Positions 54,456 to 64,000 of a stretch of 64,000 nucleotides of DNA are shown piece by piece. The notes below the pieces were generated by a model. That model saw only the letters and a list, made by a program, of their open reading frames with translations. It had not been told where the DNA came from and ran no database searches. Position 1 is the first letter of the stretch, and the number at the start of each line of letters is the position of its first letter. The stretch comes from Bacillus sp. Marseille-Q1617 (GTDB lineage: Bacteria > Bacillota > Bacilli > Bacillales > Bacillaceae_B), in contig NZ_CAHJXM010000001.1 of NCBI RefSeq assembly GCF_903645295.1, positions 1,117,501 to 1,181,500 of the forward strand. The letters are read 5' to 3'. The translations under genes were made by a program, and so were the position numbers.

Positions 54456-54623
54456 GATAAAGTACCAACACCCACTTAAAGCCCTTACAAAAAGCAATTA
54501 ACGACCCAAGATATGCAAAGAACAAACGTTTTCAGTCAAAAGTCGTAGAAAAATTCCTTCTTTCTTAGAATATCGAATTCCGTTCCTGAACTGTATACTA
54601 ATAGTAAGAGACTAGAGAGGACG

Positions 54624-55745
54624 ATGACAATGAATGAGGAGGCACTTTCAAATATCGAGCTTTTAAAAGAAATCGCCGAATTTCTTAATAACGAAACCGA
54701 CCAGTGTGATATGCTCCATGGTGCCTTGAAGAAATTAATCAAAGGCACGAGCTTTACGACAGGATGGATCTTTTTTATTGAAGAAGGCGGAAAGCATCAG
54801 CTGGCGTCTTATGAAGATCTTCCGGAATCGCTGAAACATAACGGTTGTGAATTGATGCATAACGGCGGGTGCTGGTGTGTCAATCGCTTTCGCAAAGGGA
54901 AGCTGACGAAGGCCTCGAATATCATCGAATGTCAACGGATAGAAAAAGCCATCGAAGAGAACAGGGGAAAAACCGACGATATCACCTATCACGCCACAGT
55001 CCCCCTGCAATCCGGTGACGAAGCTTATGGATTGTTGAATGTAGCGGCTCCTCACAAAACCCATTTTTCAAAAGACGAATTGGCACTGTTGGAATCAGTC
55101 GCCTTTCAAATTGGCTCAGCGATAAAACGGATTGCCCTCACTAAAAAAGAACAGGAAGTTGCACTTCTTGCGGAAAGAAACAGGCTGGCAAGGGATCTTC
55201 ATGACTCTGTGAATCAATTACTATTCTCGCTTACCCTGACAGCCAGAGGCGGTGCTGAGATGACAAGTGATGAAGAAGTGAAGGAAACGTTTCTAACCGT
55301 TCAGACCCTCGCCCAGGAAGCTTTATCGGAAATGCGCGCCCTTATCTGGCAGCTGCGGCCCCATGGACTGGAGAATGGGTTGGTGGAAGCGGCAAAAGGC
55401 TATTCTGAAATGCTCGGCCTGACTCTCGAATCACGTGTGGAAGGCGTCATTTCTTTAAGTTCCAAAGTCGAAGAAGTCCTCTGGAGGGTCAGTCAGGAAG
55501 CACTGAATAACTGTAAAAAACACTCAGGTGTGAAGAATATCAGCTATCTTTTAAAAGACGATGGAAATATGATTGCCCTTTTGATAGAAGATCAAGGCTT
55601 CGGATTTCAATACGATGAAGGACAGCCGCTTCCCTCCATCGGGATTGAAAGCATGAAGGAACGGGTGAAGAGCCTTGGGGGAACATTTCATTTAAAGAGT
55701 GCACTTGGAAAAGGAACAATATTAATGGTGAAAATACCATATTAG
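54624..55745 (+). CDS. yhcY: GAF-domain sensor histidine kinase, YhcY-like
   Basis: A 373-residue soluble kinase without membrane spans. The GAF domain (about 15-170) includes several cysteines (HNGGCWCVNRF, IIECQRIE) that could hold a cofactor such as an iron-sulfur cluster; this is speculation. The HisKA_3 dimerisation motif LARDLHDSVNQLLFSL carries the phosphoacceptor His near 193, followed by a GHKL ATPase (LIEDQGFGF). It pairs with yhcZ 10 nt downstream, as in B. subtilis. Confidence 0.94.
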   Translation: MTMNEEALSNIELLKEIAEFLNNETDQCDMLHGALKKLIKGTSFTTGWIFFIEEGGKHQLASYEDLPESLKHNGCELMHNGGCWCVNRFRKGKLTKASNIIECQRIEKAIEENRGKTDDITYHATVPLQSGDEAYGLLNVAAPHKTHFSKDELALLESVAFQIGSAIKRIALTKKEQEVALLAERNRLARDLHDSVNQLLFSLTLTARGGAEMTSDEEVKETFLTVQTLAQEALSEMRALIWQLRPHGLENGLVEAAKGYSEMLGLTLESRVEGVISLSSKVEEVLWRVSQEALNNCKKHSGVKNISYLLKDDGNMIALLIEDQGFGFQYDEGQPLPSIGIESMKERVKSLGGTFHLKSALGKGTILMVKIPY

Positions 55746-55755
55746 GAGGACCGGT

Positions 55756-56391
55756 ATGACGATTCGTATCTTGATTGCAGACGATCATCACGTAGTGAGA
55801 AGGGGGCTTGTTTTCTTTTTAAAAACTCAAAAGGATTTAGAAATTGTAGGTGAAGCAAAGAATGGGGCAGAAGCCGTTGAATTGGCGGATAGCTTACAGC
55901 CTGACCTGATCTTGATGGACCTCATGATGCCGGTCAAGGATGGAATCGAAGCAACGAAAGAAATCAAAAAGAAGCATGGCAGCGGCATCCAGGTTCTGAT
56001 GCTGACGAGTTTTTCAGATCAAAACCATGTCATCCCTGCAATCGAAGCCGGGGCCGCGGGATATCAATTAAAGGATATTGAGCCGGATGAGCTGGTTGCA
56101 AGTATCAGAAAGCTTTTATCAGGGGAAAACTCACTCCATCCCAAAGCCACCAATCATCTGCTGACGAGAATTTCAAAACAAGACCCCCCACATAAAATCC
56201 ATGCTCTTACAAAAAGGGAAAAAGATGTTTTGGTGGAGCTGACGAAAGGGAAGAGTAATAAAGAAATTGCTTCAAGCTTGTTTATAACGGAAAAGACGGT
56301 CAAGACCCATATATCAAACATATTCTCAAAGCTTGAAGTATCTGATCGGACACAAGCGGCACTTTATGCAGTGAAACATAATCTGGCTTGA
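55756..56391 (+). CDS. yhcZ: NarL-type response regulator, YhcZ-like
   Basis: A 211-residue two-domain regulator. The receiver domain has DDHH near residue 9, phosphoacceptor Asp in LILMDLMMPVKDG near 54 and Lys near 105. The C-terminal LuxR helix-turn-helix reads LTKREKDVLVELTKGKSNKE. Cognate of the upstream GAF kinase. It probably controls yhdA, 24 nt downstream, and other targets; signal unknown. Confidence 0.95.
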   Translation: MTIRILIADDHHVVRRGLVFFLKTQKDLEIVGEAKNGAEAVELADSLQPDLILMDLMMPVKDGIEATKEIKKKHGSGIQVLMLTSFSDQNHVIPAIEAGAAGYQLKDIEPDELVASIRKLLSGENSLHPKATNHLLTRISKQDPPHKIHALTKREKDVLVELTKGKSNKEIASSLFITEKTVKTHISNIFSKLEVSDRTQAALYAVKHNLA

Positions 56392-56412
56392 AAAACAGAA
56401 AGGACGATTTAA

Positions 56413-56958
<546 letters not shown>

Positions 56959-56969
56959 TTGGTTGGCTG

Positions 56970-57002
56970 GAAACTGACGCAAGTTGTCGGTTTCTTTTTT
57001 TT
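56970..57002 (+). terminator. Terminator after yhdA
   Basis: GAAACTGAC-GCAAGTT-GTCGGTTTC stem with T8. Confidence 0.88.
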
Positions 57003-57087
57003 AGTTTTGTGCAGGGTTTGGGAGGCTGGGTGTGGGTGAATAAGGTGATCCTTGTGGGATTGTCGATAGTCGGCATATTGCAAAGAA

Positions 57088-57180
57088 ATGTCCACATTTC
57101 CAATATTGTGACCGCAAGACGAAAAATTGTCCGCAAAACAAAAGTTTCGTCCGCAAATCCCCAAAAATGTCCTCTAGCGT
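57088..57180 (+). repeat. Period-20 repeat array E, head TGTCCGCAAA
   Basis: CC cores at 57092, 57112, 57131, 57151 and 57171 (spacings 20, 19, 20, 20). The heads are TGTCCACAT, TGACCGCAAG, TGTCCGCAAAA, CGTCCGCAAA and TGTCCTCT; tails are A-rich. It lies between convergent yhdA and yhdB. Confidence 0.78.
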
Positions 57181-57239
57181 ACCATTCACGATATAAATAC
57201 CTATTTTACATAAAATCTGACTGCATGCACATACTAAAA

Positions 57240-57265
57240 GCTGATTCAGCATAGCTGAATCAGCA
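57240..57265. terminator. Perfect hairpin at the end of yhdB
   Basis: GCTGATTCAGC-ATA-GCTGAATCAGC, 11-bp perfect arms. On the minus strand it ends in TTTTAG, so it likely terminates yhdB. Confidence 0.8.
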
Positions 57266-57285
57266 CGGTTAGGTGGAATTCTCTT

Positions 57286-57540
57286 TTACATTTCTGCAAA
57301 TGTTTCCTCTAGTGGTTGCTCGACACTGAAGGTGTAATTTGCATGTTCGATATAACGCAGTAGTGTGTAAAGATTCCGTTCAACAACGGTATAATCCTTT
57401 GAAAAGTGATAGGCGTGCAAGAATTGTTCAATTCTTTTCGAAAGGAGGTCATCCTTCGTCCTTACCATCAGAATAAGCAGGTTATCCCATTCTGATCGGT
57501 GGGTGTAGTACAAGGCCCGGTCATAATCGACTTTGTTCAC
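57286..57540 (-). CDS. yhdB: YhdB-like protein
   Basis: An 84-residue cytosolic protein beginning at GTG after AGAAGGAGGG. Segments DYDRALYYTHRSEWDNLLIL and YTLLRYIEHANYTFSVEQP match what I recall of B. subtilis YhdB (80 residues), and the location after yhdA agrees. Function unknown. Confidence 0.85.
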   Translation of the reverse strand: MNKVDYDRALYYTHRSEWDNLLILMVRTKDDLLSKRIEQFLHAYHFSKDYTVVERNLYTLLRYIEHANYTFSVEQPLEETFAEM

Positions 57541-57708
57541 TTTTATTTCCCTCCTTCTGAAGGGGGTAATCTTATTGTGTGACGAAACTCAGCATTTTTT
57601 CTCTGAAAAACTTGGTACTCCTGCTTACACTGACTTTCCTTCTATTGGGTGAATAATTTAGATTTATTACATCATCCTAATTAAAGAGATAAGATATGAG
57701 GTGAAAAA

Positions 57709-58026
57709 ATGAAAAAATCAATGATGATGATGACAGCGGTATTTTTTCTTTTATTTTCAAGTAATGTGCAGGCACAGCAGCCGCAGCCTTCCGATTATGA
57801 GAAGTTCGGCCGGATAGCGACAGCTGTCATAAAGGAAGATTACCCTGGACAGCCTTTAAAGGACTATAAGTATCAAGGACGTCAAAAGATTGATGAAAAT
57901 AAGCTTGCGGACTCTTTTGAATTCACCGTACAGGATAATAATGCAGAGAAGGTCGTAATGGTTAAAGTGGTACATGATCTAGACAATGAGAAGACGTTGA
58001 GCATTTCTGTAGAAGAGAAGAAATAG
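57709..58026 (+). CDS. yhdC: Secreted YhdC-like protein (DUF3889)
   Basis: A 105-residue protein with an N-terminal signal peptide (MKKSMMMMTAVFFLLFSSNVQAQ, cut after AQA) and a small mature domain: YEKFGRIATAVIKEDYPGQP, YKYQGRQKIDENKLADSFEF and LSISVEEKK. It matches YhdC by position and length. Role outside the membrane unknown. Binding site GAGGTGA. Confidence 0.85.
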   Translation: MKKSMMMMTAVFFLLFSSNVQAQQPQPSDYEKFGRIATAVIKEDYPGQPLKDYKYQGRQKIDENKLADSFEFTVQDNNAEKVVMVKVVHDLDNEKTLSISVEEKK

Positions 58027-58037
58027 TTCTTCATAAG

Positions 58038-58078
58038 ACTGACTTAGAATCGTCCCCTGCGAATCGAGTCAGTTTTTT
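58038..58078 (+). terminator. Terminator after yhdC
   Basis: GACTGACT...AGTCAGT stem with a 19-nt loop and T6. Confidence 0.75.
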
Positions 58079-58306
58079 GCTGTTTATTGAAAATGACTTC
58101 CTGATGATTGGTTAACTTTATTAAATGAAGTGCCGTAGACAAGCTTGCATAATCGGTAACTTATTCTGATCTTTTGTATAGTTTATTACATGTTTTCATA
58201 GTCAGAATAGTTTGATAAAATGAAATCATTATGAAATGAGAGGAGCCTTCATCCAATGTGATATGTCTTTTTCCTAAAATATAATTGAATAAAGGGAGGA
58301 AAAGAC

Positions 58307-59488
58307 ATGGCTTCGAAATCATTTCGACATCTTTGGATCGGTCAGGCACTGGCGAATATGGGGGATATCTTGTACATTGTGGCATTGATTTCCCTGATTC
58401 ATACGGTTACGGGTTCACCGGTATTGTTGACCGCAGTGCCGTTGGTGATTACCTTTTCGAGATTTATCAGCAGTGTGATGGCACCGCTGTTATTGAATCG
58501 TTCACAAATGAAGTTCTTGATTGCGTATTCTCAGCTTGCAAAAACATTGCTGCTCATTCTTTTCTTGGCGATGGTTTTATTTTCTTTGGGGAATGTGTGG
58601 CTTTATTTAGCCGTTGCAAGTATGATCTCATTTTTGGACGGATGGGCTCTGCCTGCCAGAAACGCCTATATACCCTTTATCGTGAAAAGGGAAGAACTGA
58701 TGGGGGCGAATGGTTTTTTATCGACCGTGGATCAAACCATTCAATTCTCCAGCTGGGCACTTGGCGGATTATTGCTCGCATTATTGAATGAAAGCCTCTT
58801 ATTCGTACTTGTCATACTGCTGTTTCTTGCCAGTACGCTGTATATGCTCAAGCTTCCGGCCATTCCGGGCACCACCCTGCAGCAAAAGAAATACTGGTGG
58901 AAAGAATTTGGGGAAGGCTGGACTGAAGTGAGAAAGAATGAACGGCTGAGAAATATATTCTTCATATATGGTCTGGAATCTGCAGCCGGGGCAGTTTGGA
59001 TTGCGGCTGTTCTTTATCTTTATGTGGATCTGGTCCTGCACCGGAGTGAAGCTTGGTGGGGGTTCATAAACAGCAGTTTTTTCATCGGTTTGGTACTTGC
59101 CTCTTATCTTGTATTCAAACTGCATGGCTTTTTTTCAAGAAGAAGGGACGTTTGGCTGCCGGTATGCATGATCATGACATCACTCGCAACACTGGTTTTT
59201 GCCTGGAACGAAGCGGCCCTTTTCGCACTGGTTCTCTCCTTGATCTTCGGTGCCTTCGATCAGATAAAGACCATCGTCCTGCAAACATATCTTCAGGAAA
59301 ACTCGCCTCATGAAGAGATTGGGAAAGTTTATGCTTCGCAGGGAGCTTTGACGACGCTTTTATTTGGGCTGTCATCTTTAGGGGTGGGGATGCTCTTGGA
59401 AATCACCAGTGTACAAATCATTTTTTCCGTATCCGCATTCCTGCTATTGCTGACTCTGATTCCGATACAAGCGTTAAGAAAAGGATAA
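58307..59488 (+). CDS. MFS transporter
   Basis: Major facilitator permease of 393 residues with about twelve membrane spans. The N-terminus FRHLWIGQALANMGDILYIV is typical of the drug-efflux-like DHA/enterobactin-exporter branch, and the loop after span 6 is charged (KKYWWKEFGEGWTEVRKNER). Export of a drug or metabolite is likely; substrate unknown. GGGAGG precedes the ATG. A terminator follows. Confidence 0.9.
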   Translation: MASKSFRHLWIGQALANMGDILYIVALISLIHTVTGSPVLLTAVPLVITFSRFISSVMAPLLLNRSQMKFLIAYSQLAKTLLLILFLAMVLFSLGNVWLYLAVASMISFLDGWALPARNAYIPFIVKREELMGANGFLSTVDQTIQFSSWALGGLLLALLNESLLFVLVILLFLASTLYMLKLPAIPGTTLQQKKYWWKEFGEGWTEVRKNERLRNIFFIYGLESAAGAVWIAAVLYLYVDLVLHRSEAWWGFINSSFFIGLVLASYLVFKLHGFFSRRRDVWLPVCMIMTSLATLVFAWNEAALFALVLSLIFGAFDQIKTIVLQTYLQENSPHEEIGKVYASQGALTTLLFGLSSLGVGMLLEITSVQIIFSVSAFLLLLTLIPIQALRKG

Positions 59489-59507
59489 ATATAAGGATAA
59501 ATATAAA

Positions 59508-59548
59508 GGAGCTGTACCATCGTTATTACGACGGTACAGCCTTTTTTA
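59508..59548 (+). terminator. Terminator after the MFS gene
   Basis: AGGAGCTGTACC-TCG / CGA-GGTACAGCCTTTTTT stem around CGTTATTACG. Confidence 0.88.
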
Positions 59549-59605
59549 TATGTGAATTTGGAATCCGAAAGAATCATCTTAGCCGAAACAGACTCCTTTT
59601 CTTCT

Positions 59606-59633
59606 CATGAATCAGCTCTTCTTCTCATACATT
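59606..59633 (+). promoter_or_regulatory. Candidate sigma-E promoter of spoVR
   Basis: CATGAAT (59606-59612), 13 nt, CATACATT (59626-59633) resembles sigma-E boxes. B. subtilis spoVR is sigma-E dependent. It lies 30 nt before the chosen start. Confidence 0.5.
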
Positions 59634-59662
59634 GTGATAAGAGTAAAAAGAGGGGGATGACC

Positions 59663-61075
59663 ATGAACCAAGAGGAACAAAAGCAATTGCAGAAAGCGAT
59701 TGGTGAAATTACCGAAATAGCTTCCGGATTCGGCCTCGACTTTTATCCGATGAGATATGAAATCTGTCCTGCTGACATTATTTATACATTTGGTGCCTAT
59801 GGGATGCCGACTCGTTTCTCTCACTGGAGCTTCGGGAAACAATTTCATAAAATGAAGCTCCAATATGATTTGGGTCTCAGTAAAATTTATGAGCTTGTCA
59901 TCAATTCAAATCCATGCTATGCATTTCTATTGGATTCCAATTCATTGATTCAAAATAAGTTGATTGTTGCGCACGTACTCGCGCATTGCGATTTCTTTAA
60001 AAACAATGTGAGGTTTCAAAATACAAAACGGGATATGGTGGAGAGCATGGCGGCGACAGCCGATCGTGTAAGAAGGTATGAAATTGAACATGGAAAGCGG
60101 GAAGTGGAAAACTTTCTCGATGCCGTTCTCGCCATAGATGAACATATCGATCCATCCTTGATGAGGCCGAAGCTTTCATGGACGATGGATGATGTGGAAT
60201 GGGTGGAGGAAGAAGTGAATCCAGTCACTCCTTATGATGATTTATGGTCGCTTGATGAGAAACCCAAAAAGCGTAAAACCAAGAAAGTGAAAAAGAAGTT
60301 TCCGCCGCAGCCGGAGAAAGACCTCCTTCTGTTCATTGAGCAATACAGCCGTGAATTGTCAGATTGGCAAAGGGACATCCTGACAATGATGAGGGAAGAG
60401 ATGCTGTATTTCTGGCCTCAGCTTGAAACCAAGATCATGAATGAAGGCTGGGCTTCTTACTGGCATCAGCGGATCATCCGTGAGATGGACCTGACAAGCG
60501 GTGAAGCAATTGAATTTGCCAAGCTGAATGCAGGAGTCGTGCAGCCATCGCGTACTGGAATCAACCCGTATTATCTGGGGTTGAAAATATTTGAAGATAT
60601 TGAAGAACGGTATAATAACCCGACGGAAGAAATGAAGAATCGGGGCGTGAAACCAGGCTCGGGACGAGATAAAATGTTTGAGGTGCGGGAAATTGAATCA
60701 GATATCTCCTTTTTACGCAATTATTTAACGAAAGATCTTGTGATGAGGGAGGATATGTACCTCTTCCAGAAGCAGGGCAAGGACTATAAGATTGTGGATA
60801 AGGAATGGACGGCTGTACGTGATCAGCTTGTAAGCATGAGGGTCAATGGAGGATTCCCATATATTACGGTGACTGATGGTGACTATATGAAGAGCGGGGA
60901 ATTATATCTGAAACATTGGTACGAAGACGTAGAGCTCGATATCAAGTATTTGGAGAAAGTGCTGCCGTATGTCCACCGTCTCTGGGGCAGGCCTGTCCAT
61001 ATCGAAACACATGTGGAGAACCGCGATATGCTGTTTACGTATGATGGAAGAAGTGTGCAGAGGAAGTATCTATAA
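59663..61075 (+). CDS. spoVR: Stage V sporulation protein R
   Basis: A 470-residue protein needed for normal spore cortex formation, homologous to E. coli YcgB. Segments [20 protein letters not shown], the His-rich [37 protein letters not shown] and [18 protein letters not shown] are visible. ATG 59663 is used since AGAGGGGG lies six bases upstream; a reading from 59552 would contain the candidate promoter. It acts in the same functional set as PrkA and YhbH. Mechanism unknown. Confidence 0.96.
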   Translation: MNQEEQKQLQKAIGEITEIASGFGLDFYPMRYEICPADIIYTFGAYGMPTRFSHWSFGKQFHKMKLQYDLGLSKIYELVINSNPCYAFLLDSNSLIQNKLIVAHVLAHCDFFKNNVRFQNTKRDMVESMAATADRVRRYEIEHGKREVENFLDAVLAIDEHIDPSLMRPKLSWTMDDVEWVEEEVNPVTPYDDLWSLDEKPKKRKTKKVKKKFPPQPEKDLLLFIEQYSRELSDWQRDILTMMREEMLYFWPQLETKIMNEGWASYWHQRIIREMDLTSGEAIEFAKLNAGVVQPSRTGINPYYLGLKIFEDIEERYNNPTEEMKNRGVKPGSGRDKMFEVREIESDISFLRNYLTKDLVMREDMYLFQKQGKDYKIVDKEWTAVRDQLVSMRVNGGFPYITVTDGDYMKSGELYLKHWYEDVELDIKYLEKVLPYVHRLWGRPVHIETHVENRDMLFTYDGRSVQRKYL

Positions 61076-61084
61076 GTCAAAGGA

Positions 61085-61119
61085 TAACCGATTTCTCTTC
61101 CGGGGAATCGGTTTTTTCT
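61085..61119 (+). terminator. Terminator after spoVR
   Basis: AACCGATT...AATCGGTT stem followed by T6. Confidence 0.85.
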
Positions 61120-61233
61120 TTGACTTGATCATTATTTGCACACAGTGGTTCTGCAAAACCTTTTCCTGTTCTAAATTAAGTGGACATGCTTATATATAGT
61201 AGTAAACAAGTTAAGGGTGAGGGGGAGCTCCAT

Positions 61234-61578
61234 ATGGCGGATGTTGAAGTATTCTTAGGCGACCTTACGGATGAAACATTTCATTACGAGGGAGGCGACT
61301 GGAACCATAACTATCCAAAAAGGATAAGTGAATTTTTCCCAAAAGGATATGATTTGTTTTTTTCGGTGTTAGATGATATTTATTATAATCGCATTGAAGG
61401 CAGGCAGACGGATTGGGGAAGTCATACATGCCCGATGTATCCTGATGAAATCCTTGCGCTGCTTGAGGACTATTACAAGCGGGATATGGAAGACGTTAAA
61501 GTGCAGGAGTTATTTCAGTTTGTAAAACAGCTCGATCCATATCAGCAATACGGTTTGGTGGCGTGTGAAATGACATAG
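61234..61578 (+). CDS. Uncharacterised 114-aa protein
   Basis: An acidic cytosolic protein of 114 residues starting at ATG 61234 after GAGGGGGAG. An upstream ATG at 61180 would add 18 residues across the binding site. Visible parts are VEVFLGDLTDETFHYEGGDW, FFPKGYDLFFSVLDDIYYNR and GSHTCPMYPDEILALLEDYY. No family that I recognise. Closed by its own terminator. Confidence 0.75.
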   Translation: MADVEVFLGDLTDETFHYEGGDWNHNYPKRISEFFPKGYDLFFSVLDDIYYNRIEGRQTDWGSHTCPMYPDEILALLEDYYKRDMEDVKVQELFQFVKQLDPYQQYGLVACEMT

Positions 61579-61588
61579 TATATCAATG

Positions 61589-61617
61589 GAAGAACAAGCC
61601 GCGGGGCTTGTTCTTTT
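61589..61617 (+). terminator. Terminator after the 114-aa gene
   Basis: AAGAACAAGCC-GCGG-GGCTTGTTCTTTT, 11-bp perfect stem. Confidence 0.88.
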
Positions 61618-61636
61618 AACTGCGGCCACAGTGAGG

Positions 61637-62272
61637 TCAACCGGCCTTCATACTCCGGTCAGGGCTCGGAAACCGTATGTCCAGCATGCGGGTAAACGAT
61701 AGAAATGCCTTCTGGAAAATCGGACTCTGGATGAAAGTGTAAATGAAAGTAAAGATGAAGACCGGGCCGCCAAGCAGAAGTCCCAGAAGCAACACACAGC
61801 ACTCACAAATGATTCTTACGGAACTGATCGAGAGTCCTGTCCTGTCTGAAATCGTCAGCATGAAACCATCCCTCGGTCCCGTTCCCAGATGCGCTGCAGA
61901 GTATAGTCCCCCTCCAATCCCCATCAGAACAATGGCAGTAAGAAGCAGGAGTACATCTACGACTGCATTTGTTTGAGGAGGCAGCAGGTCAAAGTAAAGA
62001 AAAAAATCCACAAGGACACCTACCATCACTCCATTGATGATCGTACCGACCCGTACATATTTACCCTTCATGAGAAGTGTGCCGGTTATCATGGCGGCTC
62101 CTATGATGATATTCCATGTTCCGATCGTCAGCCCGATTTTTTCGAACAAGGCGATATTCAATACATCCCACGGATGGATACCCAAGTACTGCACCTTGAT
62201 CGATAAGCTGATGCCATAACTGAAAATGAGTAATCCGATGATAAAAAAGCCCAATTGCCAATAAATTTTCAT
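61637..62272 (-). CDS. YczE/YyaS/YitT-family membrane protein
   Basis: An integral membrane protein of 211 residues with about five spans. The N-terminus GLLIFSYGISLSIKVQYLGI and GGGLYSAAHLGTGPRDGFML are typical of this family. YczE-type members assist surfactin production in some strains, but no biosynthetic cluster is visible here. AAAGGAG precedes the ATG. Function unknown. Confidence 0.85.
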   Translation of the reverse strand: MKIYWQLGFFIIGLLIFSYGISLSIKVQYLGIHPWDVLNIALFEKIGLTIGTWNIIIGAAMITGTLLMKGKYVRVGTIINGVMVGVLVDFFLYFDLLPPQTNAVVDVLLLLTAIVLMGIGGGLYSAAHLGTGPRDGFMLTISDRTGLSISSVRIICECCVLLLGLLLGGPVFIFTFIYTFIQSPIFQKAFLSFTRMLDIRFPSPDRSMKAG

Positions 62273-62382
62273 AGCTTCTCCTTTTCATGAAAAACAATCT
62301 ACTATACAATATTTTACAATAAAAACATTTATGTAGAAACGGACAGTTTTCCTAGTTTTATTTATGGTGTCTGGTTGAACGC

Positions 62383-62413
62383 AAAAAATCGGATCAGAAT
62401 TCTGATCCGATTG
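62383..62413 (-). terminator. Terminator of the 3-hydroxybutyrate dehydrogenase gene
   Basis: AATCGGATCAGAATTCTGATCCGATT is a 26-bp perfect palindrome followed by T6 on the minus strand. Confidence 0.85.
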
Positions 62414-62455
62414 ACTGATCTATATTTTTGGGCGGGTTCCATTAACACCATCGAT

Positions 62456-63232
62456 TTATTGGGCGGTATATCCTCCATCCAAAACGACAGCCTGCCCAGT
62501 GACACCTTTCGCCTTATCGCTTGCGAGGAACATTGTATAATCAGCGATTTCCTCTACCGACAGTAATCTTTTTTGCGGTACGAGCGGATAAATGACATCT
62601 TCCAACACTTTTTCGAGAGGGACTCCTCTTGTTGTTGAGATGTCCTGAAGCTGATTCCGCACAAGAGGTGTGTCCACATATCCCGGGCACATTGCATTAA
62701 CCGTGATACCGTGTTCTGCTCCTTCGAGTGCAGATACCTTTGTCAGTCCGATGACACCGTGTTTTGCGCTGTTGTAGGCAGCCTTACCAGCAAAACCGAT
62801 CAGACCGTTGATGGAAGCCATATTGATGATACGCCCGAATTTTTGCTTTTTCATATGAGGAAAAGCAAACTTGGTCGCGATGAATGGGGCCGTCAGCATG
62901 ATTTTGATGAGCAGCTCAAATTTCTCAATGGGAAATTCTTCGATTGGAGCGACATGCTGAATGCCGGCATTGTTAATGAGGACATCGATCCGTCCATAGT
63001 GTTCAACGGTTTTATCGATTCCTGCTTTCACTTCATCTTCACTCGTCACATCACACTTGACCCCGATGGCATCGAACCCTCTGTCTTTCAAATCCTCAAC
63101 GGCTTCATCAAGCCCTTCCTGATTGATATCCGATAATACAACCTTAGCCCCGTTTTGTGCAAAATGTTCGCCGATTTCAAACCCGATGCCGCGCGCAGCA
63201 CCGGTGATAAATACCACTTTTTCATTTACCAT
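62456..63232 (-). CDS. 3-hydroxybutyrate dehydrogenase
   Basis: SDR enzyme of 258 residues oxidising 3-hydroxybutyrate to acetoacetate with NAD. Cofactor motif TGAARGIGFEIGEHFAQNG near residue 10, NNAGIQHVAPIEEFP near 90, catalytic YNSAKHGV near 153 and AMCPGYVDTPLVRNQ near 183. The IQHV and CPGYV signatures are typical of this enzyme. A GntP-type permease gene lies just upstream, as for yxjF in B. subtilis, so hydroxybutyrate may be the imported substrate. GGAGGATC precedes the ATG. Confidence 0.93.
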   Translation of the reverse strand: MVNEKVVFITGAARGIGFEIGEHFAQNGAKVVLSDINQEGLDEAVEDLKDRGFDAIGVKCDVTSEDEVKAGIDKTVEHYGRIDVLINNAGIQHVAPIEEFPIEKFELLIKIMLTAPFIATKFAFPHMKKQKFGRIINMASINGLIGFAGKAAYNSAKHGVIGLTKVSALEGAEHGITVNAMCPGYVDTPLVRNQLQDISTTRGVPLEKVLEDVIYPLVPQKRLLSVEEIADYTMFLASDKAKGVTGQAVVLDGGYTAQ

Positions 63233-63282
63233 GATTGATCCTCCAATTTTTCAAATAGATTATAATTGTTATCCGTTTCAAA

Positions 63283-64000
63283 TTAATAAATGCCCATATT
63301 CGCTAAAATGATGGAGACAATTTCAGCTACAGTCGGAATTAATAAACCGACAACTGCTACATCTAGATATGAGTCTTTGTGGGTTAGGCCAGTCACTGCA
63401 AACAGTGTCAGCAGTGCCCCGTTATGAGGCAGGATGGATGCACCGGATGAGATGGAAGCGATTCTGTGAAAGGCTTCTGCACTGATTCCGGTTGTCTGGG
63501 AGAGCTCATAATATTTATCACCCAATGCCTCGAGTGCAATGCCCATCCCTCCCGAAGCAGAACCTGTAATCGCAGCCAGCACCTGGACGGCGATGGCTTC
63601 TGAAATAACCGGGTTTCCCTTGATGCCAAGAATCAAATTCGTCAGCGTCTTGAAACCAGGAGCGGCAGTGACCACGGCACCGAATCCAACAGCGGCACTT
63701 GTATTGATGACCGCCATGACAGAACCTTTGGCACCACCGTTTATGGATGCGATGAATTTCTTGAAATGCTTGAAATTTATCAATAGTATGGCAAGGATCC
63801 CCACCAGCAGGGAAGTTAAGATATTCCAATCAAAAACATTCAAGGTAACGACAACAATCACTAACGGTAAAAAGGACAAATAGAAATTAGGCAGCTCATC
63901 TTTATTTATTTCCTTTACTTCGTTGCCTTCTTTAGGCTCTGTGAACGTATCTCCTTTTTTCGTGAACATGCTTTGACGCCATCTTAGATAAAAATATCCA
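63283..64000 (-). CDS. GntP-family permease, C-terminal part (cut by window end)
   Basis: A partial membrane transporter; the frame is open to base 64000 on the minus strand, so the gene continues outside. The visible 238 residues include LVIVVVTLNVFDWNILTSLL, VINTSAAVGFGAVVTAAPGF, LAAITGSASGGMGIALEALG and SGASILPHNGALLTLFAV, all typical of the gluconate/hydroxybutyrate permease family. The neighbouring dehydrogenase favours hydroxybutyrate. The Met at 63969 is internal, not the start. Confidence 0.92.
   Translation of the reverse strand, partial: GYFYLRWRQSMFTKKGDTFTEPKEGNEVKEINKDELPNFYLSFLPLVIVVVTLNVFDWNILTSLLVGILAILLINFKHFKKFIASINGGAKGSVMAVINTSAAVGFGAVVTAAPGFKTLTNLILGIKGNPVISEAIAVQVLAAITGSASGGMGIALEALGDKYYELSQTTGISAEAFHRIASISSGASILPHNGALLTLFAVTGLTHKDSYLDVAVVGLLIPTVAEIVSIILANMGIY

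Overview
The window is a chromosomal segment of a low-to-mid GC Gram-positive endospore former of the family Bacillaceae. The evidence is a Bacillus-type rRNA/tRNA cluster, strong AGGAGG ribosome binding sites, sporulation-linked genes (prkA, yhbH, spoVR) and gene order matching the B. subtilis yhb-yhc-yhd region. Gene content suggests Rossellomorea or a close relative; the genus is a guess.

Layout. (1) 1-4216: the 3' two thirds of a 23S rRNA gene, a 5S rRNA gene with a promoter-like sequence in front, and 16 tRNA genes in the order of B. subtilis trnD except that the last is tRNA-Gly, closed by a terminator. A 26-nt copy of the 5' end of tRNA-Phe sits just upstream of the intact tRNA-Phe. 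(2) 4872-15366: a carbohydrate locus with two ABC permeases and a solute-binding lipoprotein, a YesM/YesN-type two-component system, a ThuA-like protein, two Gfo/Idh/MocA oxidoreductases and a sugar isomerase/epimerase-like TIM barrel. A near-perfect cre site lies in front. It reads as uptake and oxidative (possibly 3-keto) breakdown of a glycoside. No ATPase is encoded. (3) 15579-28020: a B3/4-domain protein, queG, an amidase-domain protein, trmL, a nitroreductase, prkA, two small paralogous proteins, yhbH, a STAS protein, a YciI-like protein, a phosphotransferase and proC. (4) 28078-43080: a SIMPL protein and a Pro/Gly-rich protein, ldh with a Rex site, a GNAT-TPR fusion, a histidine phosphatase, pbuG, rocB, a yodC/yodB pair, a LacI-type regulator, mscL, an ATP-grasp protein and helD. 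(5) 43221-58026: a diguanylate cyclase, an aldo/keto reductase, wrbA with two MhqR-like boxes, yhcT, yhcU, a disulfide-exchange pair, yhcX, pgcA, an SDR, yhcYZ-yhdA, yhdB and yhdC. (6) 58307-64000: an MFS transporter, spoVR, a YczE/YitT-type membrane protein, 3-hydroxybutyrate dehydrogenase and the C-terminal part of a GntP-family permease cut by the window edge.

The least explained structure is intergenic. Five separate spacers carry short arrays in which a conserved head of about 10 nt recurs every 20 nt (21 nt at one locus) with a variable, mostly A-rich tail. Each locus has its own head sequence. Two further families of dispersed structured repeats are present, and one copy is inserted cleanly inside another. 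A family of GGCCCGTCC/GGACGGGC terminator hairpins recurs at gene ends. Several very small genes (29 to 56 codons) are supported by ribosome binding sites, terminators or a paralogue.

All calls come from reading the sequence and recalled family knowledge; no database search was run.
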